Source of the DNA: Shewanella chilikensis
GTDB lineage: Bacteria; Pseudomonadota; Gammaproteobacteria; Enterobacterales; Shewanellaceae
DNA: 43,178 nt
Direction: 5' to 3'
Assembly: GCF_002836945.1 (NCBI RefSeq)
Contig: NZ_NIJM01000036.1
Location: 1-43,178, forward strand
The first letter of the stretch is position 1. The number at the start of each line of letters is the position of its first letter. The position numbers were made by a program, and so were the translations under genes. This document shows, piece by piece, positions 38,342 to 43,178 of the stretch. Below the pieces are notes generated by a model. That model worked only from the letters and a program-made list of their open reading frames with translations. It ran no database searches and was not told the origin of the DNA.

Positions 38342-38680
38342 TTAAATACACTTGGCCGGTTTGGGCAGTCCGGCAATCTTGGTGGCCTGCTTGGCCGGCC
38401 CCATAGGAAACAGGGTGTAGAGGTACTTGGAGTTACCTTTCTCCGGTCCAAGTGCCTGGCCGATAGCCTTGACCAATACCCGAATAGCCGGGCTGGTCTT
38501 GTATTCAAGATAAAAGTTCCGCACAAAGTTAACCACTTCCCAATGGGCATCTGTCAGCTCTATATCTTCAGCTGCGGCGATGACAGGCGCCAGCTCAGGC
38601 GTCCAGTCTGAAACTTGTTTCAAATACCCTTGAGGATCAGTCGCTATCTGCTTGTCATTGAATTGAATGAAATCTACCAC
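38342..38680 (-). CDS. tusE: TusE/DsrC-family sulfur carrier
   Basis: 112 residues. The N-terminus ([20 protein letters not shown]) and C-terminal KPAKCI with the penultimate redox Cys identify TusE. It accepts sulfur from the TusBCD complex and passes it to MnmA for 2-thiolation of the wobble uridine in tRNA-Lys, tRNA-Glu and tRNA-Gln. It overlaps tusB by seven bases. Only the single C-terminal Cys is present; the second Cys of respiratory DsrC is absent, favouring tRNA thiolation rather than dissimilatory sulfur metabolism. Confidence 0.94.
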   Translation of the reverse strand: MVDFIQFNDKQIATDPQGYLKQVSDWTPELAPVIAAAEDIELTDAHWEVVNFVRNFYLEYKTSPAIRVLVKAIGQALGPEKGNSKYLYTLFPMGPAKQATKIAGLPKPAKCI

Positions 38681-38955
38681 GAAATAACCTTTGTATGAGC
38701 TAATGTCAGCGCTACCAGCGCCGGATAATCCAACTGTTCATAATTGGAGAGAAAGTCCTCGAGCCCGCGGGCCTTGACGTCATCGGCCACCAGCACAACT
38801 TTAAAAGGGGACAGCGCCATGGCCCATTGACGTTTCAGCAGGGCGTTTACAGCATCGCCTGCCAACAGAAACACATCTGTCTTGCCGGCATATCTCAGTG
38901 CGCAGGACAGCGCAGTGTCGCGCGCCGCCGATGTTTGTATTTGGTGCAATATCAT
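38674..38955 (-). CDS. tusB: Sulfur relay protein TusB
   Basis: 93 residues of the DsrH fold, ending in the W typical of the family (TKVISW). TusB, TusC and TusD form the hexameric sulfur relay complex. Start overlaps the tusC stop by one base, and the end overlaps tusE by seven bases, showing strict translational coupling. Confidence 0.9.
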   Translation of the reverse strand: MILHQIQTSAARDTALSCALRYAGKTDVFLLAGDAVNALLKRQWAMALSPFKVVLVADDVKARGLEDFLSNYEQLDYPALVALTLAHTKVISW

Positions 38956-39311
38956 CAGAAAACCATGACCTCATCGGCATCCAGCAGAGTCTGGCGGATC
39001 TGCTCGTTATCACAAATAGTGGCAGGAATAACCAGTTCAGTGCGGCCAAGTCCCAGCTCCTGCAACGATTGTTTGCAGACCAGCACTGTGTCTATGTCAT
39101 AGAGGGGCAGCGCACCCAAGGTAGCGATATAATCCTTGCAGCCGATAAGCTCAGGTTGCTGTTGCTTCAGCAGCGTAAGCACGCCTTCATCGGTAAAGAT
39201 CAGGCTCACCTCTTGCTCAAAACTGGCGCTCAGCAGCGCCAGATCCAGGCCTTCGCGCCCGGAAGCCGAGCCATGGGGGGCCCGGCGAAAAATAATGGCT
39301 ATTTTCTTCAT
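38955..39311 (-). CDS. tusC: Sulfur relay protein TusC
   Basis: 118 residues of the DsrF fold (MKKIAIIFRRAPHGSASGREGLD, then SLIFTDEGVLTLL). It is a structural partner in the TusBCD heterohexamer. One-base overlaps on both sides place it between tusD and tusB. Confidence 0.93.
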   Translation of the reverse strand: MKKIAIIFRRAPHGSASGREGLDLALLSASFEQEVSLIFTDEGVLTLLKQQQPELIGCKDYIATLGALPLYDIDTVLVCKQSLQELGLGRTELVIPATICDNEQIRQTLLDADEVMVF

Positions 39312-39700
39312 TAAAAACTCACCAGACGATCACTCTTTTCAAGCCCGGTAACCAACTCGCCAAGCCCACCCATGGTAAAGCCCGCGGCCAGATTGGCACT
39401 CGCTTTGGCGTTATCCTTGGCATCCTGTGCTGAAAGCACACCGCGGCGCAGGGCGGCAGAGACGCAGTTCACCAGATTAAGCTGCCACTCCTTCGCCAAC
39501 TGTTGCCATGCGGCAGTTAAGTCCAGTTCGTCAGACGCTGGCGCGCATAGGGCATTGGACTGGCTCACGCCGTCCTGATAAAAGAATACACAGTGAATCT
39601 CATGGCCCGCTTGCAGCGCCGCCCGGGTATATTTGAGTGCATGGAAGCCGGCCGCCGGGCCGTAGACACTGCCATTCACCATAATAATAAGTTTGCTCAT
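39311..39700 (-). CDS. tusD: Sulfurtransferase TusD
   Basis: 129 residues of the DsrE fold (KLIIMVNGSVYGPAAGFHALKY, then HCVFFYQDGV). The catalytic Cys is in VNCVSAALRRGV. It receives persulfide sulfur, in E. coli from IscS through TusA, and hands it to TusE. It is the first gene of the tusDCBE run and lies 58 bases downstream of yccA. Confidence 0.94.
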   Translation of the reverse strand: MSKLIIMVNGSVYGPAAGFHALKYTRAALQAGHEIHCVFFYQDGVSQSNALCAPASDELDLTAAWQQLAKEWQLNLVNCVSAALRRGVLSAQDAKDNAKASANLAAGFTMGGLGELVTGLEKSDRLVSF

Positions 39701-39758
39701 ACCAAAAAAAATGACCCTGAATTAGGGCCATTTTAACCTATTTTCCATCCCGTGGGGA

Positions 39759-40418
39759 TCAGTCATCGCCACCAACACCCATCAGGTGTAGCAGGCTGAT
39801 AAACAGGTTGAGGAAATCCAGGTACAAGGCAATGGTAGCGCGGATATAGTTGGTCTCACCACCATTAACGATACGGCTGGTATCAAACAGGATAAAACCT
39901 GTCATCAGCAGGGCGATACCCGCATTGACAGCCATAAATACCGCGCCGTTACCGACAAAGATATTGATCACCGCAGCGGCAATGACGACCACCAGACCGG
40001 CAATCAAGAAGCCGCGCATAAAGGAAAAATCTTTCTTGGTGGTCACGGCATAGGCCGACAGGGCGACGAAGATGGCTGATGTCAGACCAAAGGCCTGAAT
40101 AATCAGCTCAGGGCCGTTACTCATACCGGCGTAATGATTGAGGATATAACCCAGAGACGCGCCTTCCATACCGGTAAAGGCAAATACCCAAAAGATCCCG
40201 GCGGCAGATTCCGCTTTTCTCAGGGTAACGAACAGCAACACCAAGCCACCGATGGAAAGTCCCAGTGACATCATGGGGCCGATACCCATAGCCATGGCGA
40301 TGGCGGCACATACGGCTGAAAACCCTATGGTCATTGCCAGCAGCATGTAGGTGTTTCTGAGCATTTTGTTCACTTCCATAGTGGAAGTTTGGCTCGAATA
40401 AAGGGTTTGCTGAGTCAT
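39759..40418 (-). CDS. yccA: Bax inhibitor-1 family membrane protein YccA
   Basis: 219 residues from the ATG at 40416-40418, which has GGAG seven bases upstream and gives the E. coli YccA length; a start at 40445 lacks a ribosome binding site. Seven transmembrane segments; the C-terminus has FDTSRIVNGGETNYIRA and ALYLDFLNLFISLL, the family signature with the di-Asp/Glu site. YccA modulates the membrane protease FtsH. It lies before tusD, just as yccA neighbours tusE in E. coli. Confidence 0.93.
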   Translation of the reverse strand: MTQQTLYSSQTSTMEVNKMLRNTYMLLAMTIGFSAVCAAIAMAMGIGPMMSLGLSIGGLVLLFVTLRKAESAAGIFWVFAFTGMEGASLGYILNHYAGMSNGPELIIQAFGLTSAIFVALSAYAVTTKKDFSFMRGFLIAGLVVVIAAAVINIFVGNGAVFMAVNAGIALLMTGFILFDTSRIVNGGETNYIRATIALYLDFLNLFISLLHLMGVGGDD

Positions 40419-40565
40419 TTGCTTCTCCGAAGGTTGACTTGACATAGCCAGGGTTAATGGCCCGGCTAGTTTCCATGTTAGAGCAGCTTAAACCTTATTA
40501 GGTTCCGCTGTCGTTTTCCTATTAAGAATTGTGTCATTAAACACTGAATCTTTTATGAATTAAAG

Positions 40566-41468
40566 TCAGGCGAGCCATTCTCTGTGCAGTTTTTCGGTAT
40601 CGCCCAGATAATCGAGCACCCATTTAAGTGCCGGTGACATCTTGTTGGCATTCCATGCCAGGCAGCAGGAACTGGCCGGTAACGGCGTTGCCAACTGTTT
40701 TTCCACCAGGGCACCGGCGCGAATAAAGGGGCTGGCGAGGTGCACCGGCATATAGCCTATCCCCAAGCCTTCGCGGAAACAGTTGATGGCACGGATCCAA
40801 TCCGGCACCACCAAGCGGCGCTGATTATCCAGCAACCAGGTGTGACGCTTGGGGATCTCTCTTGACGTGTCATCCAGGCAAATTGAAGGGAAGGGCCTGA
40901 GCTCTTCATCCTCCAGTGGCCGGTCGATGGCCGCCAATGGGTGAGACTTGCTCACCAAAAATGCCCACTCGATGTCGCCCATGTCTCTGTGATGGTAGGC
41001 GCCGCCGACCGGAATGGCAGTGGTCGCACCTATGGCAACATCGCTGCGCCCGGTAGACAAGACTTCCCAAACACCGTTGAACACCTCAATGCGAATGATC
41101 AGTTCCACGTCGGTGAAGTGACGATAGAAGTCGGCAATCAGTACACTGATCCTGTCGGCCCTGACAATATTATCCAGGGCGATGGACAGTGTCGGCTGCC
41201 AACCATTGGCCACCCGCTGGGTTTCCCGTTTCAGATCGTCCAGTTGCTTGAGCATGATCCTGGCTTCCTTGACGAAGTGAGCCCCGGCGGGCGTCAAACT
41301 GACGCTGCGGTGATGACGCTCAAACAGCACAACCCCCAACTCTTCCTCAATCTGCTTAATGGCATAACTCACGGCGGAGGGCACCTTATGCAGCTTGTTG
41401 GCTGCTGCGGTGAAACTGCCAAGGTGAGAAACAATATCGATAAGTTGTAACGACTGTTCAGAAAGCAT
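40566..41468 (-). CDS. punR: LysR-type regulator PunR (YdhB)
   Basis: 300 residues from the ATG at 41466-41468 with AGGGA upstream. The helix-turn-helix is in GSFTAAANKLHKVPSAVSYA, followed by the linker helix and an effector domain with conserved blocks shared with E. coli YdhB: NIVR, DFYRHF, EVFNGVW, AIGAT, AIPVGG, KR-TWLLDNQ and MSPAL-W-L-YLGD. PunR activates the purine-nucleoside transporter gene punC, which here is divergent across a 128-base gap. Confidence 0.88.
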   Translation of the reverse strand: MLSEQSLQLIDIVSHLGSFTAAANKLHKVPSAVSYAIKQIEEELGVVLFERHHRSVSLTPAGAHFVKEARIMLKQLDDLKRETQRVANGWQPTLSIALDNIVRADRISVLIADFYRHFTDVELIIRIEVFNGVWEVLSTGRSDVAIGATTAIPVGGAYHHRDMGDIEWAFLVSKSHPLAAIDRPLEDEELRPFPSICLDDTSREIPKRHTWLLDNQRRLVVPDWIRAINCFREGLGIGYMPVHLASPFIRAGALVEKQLATPLPASSCCLAWNANKMSPALKWVLDYLGDTEKLHREWLA

Positions 41469-41596
41469 GGCGATCCCTTGCTGTGAGAATATTTGAAGAC
41501 ACAAGTCAAAAATAAACGTTTCACCTCGATTGAGCAAGACTTTAGACTGCACCAGTATTCATATTACTTTTGTCTTAAGTTGTAATCAGGTTGTAT

Positions 41597-42838
41597 ATGA
41601 CTCTTAAATATTTCATGTTTTTATGCTATCTCGCGCTTCTGAGCATGTTGGCTTTCATCGCGACCGACATGTATCTCCCAGCATTCAAAGCAATTGAAAG
41701 CTCTCTTGATGCCAGCGCTTCTCAGGTAGCCATGTCCTTGACCTCTTTCCTGGCCGGATTGGCCTTGGGGCAACTGCTCTACGGCCCTTTGGTGCAGCGT
41801 TTCGGTAAACGTAATTCACTGCTCGGTGGTTTGGCACTGTTCGCCCTGGCAACAGTCAGTATAGGTTTCAGTGACAATATCATCATGCTCAACTGCGCCC
41901 GTTTCTTCCAGGCGATTGGCGTCTGCAGCGCGGCAGTTATCTGGCAGGCTTTGGTGGTAGAGCAGTATGATGCCAAAGATTCGCAGCGCATCTTCTCCAA
42001 CATCATGCCTTTGGTGGCCTTGTCACCGGCATTGGCGCCTATTCTCGGTGCCAAGGTGCTTGGGCATCTGGGCTGGGAAGCGATATTTTTCATTTTGGCG
42101 GCGACGGCGCTGGCATTGATGGCACTGACCATGGTGTTGGTTAAGCCGGCAAGCGAGAGTGCTGCCAAAGCTGAAGCAAAAGTGGCTTACAAGACCTTTT
42201 TCAACAACACGGGTTATTTGGGCAATGTGCTCATCTATGGTGCATGTTCAGGGGCTTTCTTCGCCTACCTGACACTTTGGCCGATTGTGATGGAGCAGCA
42301 CGGTTATGAAGCAGACGCCATAGGTTTAAGCTTTATTCCGCAAACCATCATGTTTATTGTCGGTGGCTATGCCAGTAAGTTGCTTATCCGCCGGGTAGGC
42401 AGCGAGATGACGCTTAAACTGTTGCTGGCCCTGTTTGGTTTGTGTGTGTTGGCGATTGCCTTGGCGACTTTGGTATTCAAGGCGCAAACCATCTATCCAT
42501 TGCTTATTGCATTTTCTGTGCTGGCCGCCGCCAATGGCGCCATTTATCCGATAGTGGTTAACAGTGCGTTGCAACATTTCAGTCAGTGCGCCTCCAAAGC
42601 GGCCGGGCTGCAAAATTTTTTACAGATAACTTTGGCATTCGGAGCATCAAGTCTGGTTGCTGTGTGGGCCACGACCGGGGAAACCGCTATCGCCTGGGGG
42701 ATCCTGGGGTGTAGTGTGCTGGTATTGGCTGGTTATAAACTGCGTCAGTTTGCCGACTGGTCGCAGGTGAGGGCAGGTTTTACCAAGCCGGATCCGGCGC
42801 GTTTGGCACTGCATGCAGAAGAAACACCCAAAGACTGA
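41597..42838 (+). CDS. punC: MFS transporter PunC (YdhC)
   Basis: 413 residues from the ATG at 41597; a TTG two codons upstream is less likely. Twelve transmembrane segments with Bcr/CflA-type features: ATDMYLPAF in helix 1, LYGPLVQRFGKR (loop 2-3) and AIGVCSAAVIWQALV in helix 4, matching E. coli YdhC. The later NGAIYPIVVNSALQ is also shared. PunC is reported to handle purine nucleosides. Divergent from punR. A PurR-like AAACGTTT core lies at 41514-41521. Confidence 0.87.
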   Translation: MTLKYFMFLCYLALLSMLAFIATDMYLPAFKAIESSLDASASQVAMSLTSFLAGLALGQLLYGPLVQRFGKRNSLLGGLALFALATVSIGFSDNIIMLNCARFFQAIGVCSAAVIWQALVVEQYDAKDSQRIFSNIMPLVALSPALAPILGAKVLGHLGWEAIFFILAATALALMALTMVLVKPASESAAKAEAKVAYKTFFNNTGYLGNVLIYGACSGAFFAYLTLWPIVMEQHGYEADAIGLSFIPQTIMFIVGGYASKLLIRRVGSEMTLKLLLALFGLCVLAIALATLVFKAQTIYPLLIAFSVLAAANGAIYPIVVNSALQHFSQCASKAAGLQNFLQITLAFGASSLVAVWATTGETAIAWGILGCSVLVLAGYKLRQFADWSQVRAGFTKPDPARLALHAEETPKD

Positions 42839-42879
42839 TTGCAGATTGAGCAAATAGATAAGGCTGTGACATTTTCTGC

Positions 42880-42908
42880 TTTACAGTCTCATATCCTCGC
42901 TATAGTAT
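42880..42908 (+). promoter_or_regulatory. Promoter for tRNA-Ser
   Basis: TTTACA (42880-42885) and TAGTAT (42903-42908) with a 17-bp spacer, placing the start about five bases before the tRNA. Confidence 0.55.
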
Positions 42909-42919
42909 TTGCAGCGTTC

Positions 42920-43010
42920 GGAGGGGTGGCAGAGTGGTTGAATGCACCGGTCTTGAAAACCGGCATGGGTTTATAGCCCATCCAGGGTTCAAATCCCTGC
43001 TCCTCCGCCA
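42920..43010 (+). tRNA. tRNA-Ser (anticodon UGA)
   Basis: 91 bases including encoded CCA. The acceptor stem GGAGGGG/CTCCTCC pairs with one G-T wobble; the anticodon stem CCGGT/ACCGG encloses CTTGAAA with anticodon TGA at 42954-42956; the long variable arm ATGGG/CCCAT (class II tRNA) and a T arm with GTTCAAAT follow. Discriminator G73 is as required by SerRS, whose gene serS is also in this window. Confidence 0.97.
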
Positions 43011-43020
43011 TATTCAGAGA

Positions 43021-43050
43021 AGCCCGCTTGTGCAAACAGGCGGGCTTTTT
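43021..43050 (+). terminator. Rho-independent terminator after tRNA-Ser
   Basis: AGCCCGC (43021-43027) pairs with GCGGGCT (43040-43046) and is followed by T-rich sequence. Confidence 0.88.
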
Positions 43051-43102
43051 CGTATCTGAGTTTTGATGATAGCTACTAGCTTGGCACCGCTTTGAGGGTT
43101 GC

Positions 43103-43178
43103 TGGGTTTATAGCGCCGTCATGCAGGGTTCAAATCCCTGCTCCTCCGCCATATTCAGAGAAGCCCGCTTGTGTAAAC
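43103..43178 (+). pseudogene. Truncated/decayed second tRNA-Ser copy (3' half), runs off window
   Basis: 43124-43178 repeats 42983-43037 with one difference in 55 bases, covering T arm, acceptor 3' strand, CCA and the start of the terminator. A further 12-base match (43103-43114 with 42966-42977) covers part of the variable arm, but the arm between them is altered and no longer pairs. Upstream only GCACCG and a few bases resemble the 5' half, and no GGAGGAG-type acceptor 5' strand is present. It therefore cannot fold into a tRNA. Confidence 0.75.

Overview
The window reads as ordinary chromosome of a gammaproteobacterium, most likely Shewanella or a close relative. That assignment is inferred from gene order and protein sequence, without a database search. 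The supporting blocks are nrdA-nrdB-yfaE; ubiG divergent from gyrA-serC; aroA / cmk / rpsA / ihfB / lapA-lapB / pyrF; thrS-infC-rpmI-rplT; trxB and ald facing lrp; ftsK-lolA-rarA-crcB-serS; and a contiguous tusD-tusC-tusB-tusE run. I see no insertion sequence, prophage gene, integrase or CRISPR array.

Layout. 1-632: a secreted YciI-like protein. 674-5413 (minus): an accessory five-gene cluster with three cytoplasmic glycosyltransferases, a two-helix membrane protein and a small cysteine-rich protein; this is the least familiar part of the window. 5512-9294 (minus): class Ia ribonucleotide reductase (nrdA, nrdB) and its ferredoxin yfaE, preceded by a 479-base control region with NrdR-box-like sites. 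9774-11163 (minus): a HAD phosphatase and ubiG. 11521-15315: gyrA and serC. 15402-16598 (minus): an aromatic/aspartate aminotransferase. 17061-25042: aroA, cmk, rpsA, ihfB, lapA, lapB, pyrF, a dienoyl-CoA-reductase-like SDR and a DUF2058 protein. 25046-25246 (minus): a CPXCG protein. 25518-28648: thrS, infC, rpmI, rplT. 28790-31003 (minus): trxB, ald. 31184-38279: lrp, ftsK, lolA, rarA, crcB, serS and a 40-residue membrane peptide. 38342-41468 (minus): tusE, tusB, tusC, tusD, yccA, punR. 41597-42838: punC. 42920-43010: tRNA-Ser(UGA), followed by a decayed second copy of its 3' half that runs off the window.

Functionally the window is dominated by information processing (DNA gyrase, FtsK, RarA, IHF, S1, L20, L35, IF3, ThrRS, SerRS, tRNA-Ser, tRNA 2-thiolation by Tus proteins), nucleotide supply (RNR, Cmk, PyrF, purine-nucleoside efflux), serine and aromatic amino acid synthesis (SerC, AroA, aminotransferase), and envelope maintenance (LapA/LapB, LolA, YccA). 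Several autoregulatory RNA elements known from Escherichia coli have visible counterparts: a tRNA-Thr anticodon mimic before thrS, loop-GGA hairpins before rpsA, a non-canonical AUA start for infC, and a hairpin in the L20-controlled leader.

Several true starts differ from the longest open frame and were chosen by ribosome binding site and family length. Unusual start codons are GTG (serC, lapA), TTG (ftsK, rarA) and ATA (infC).
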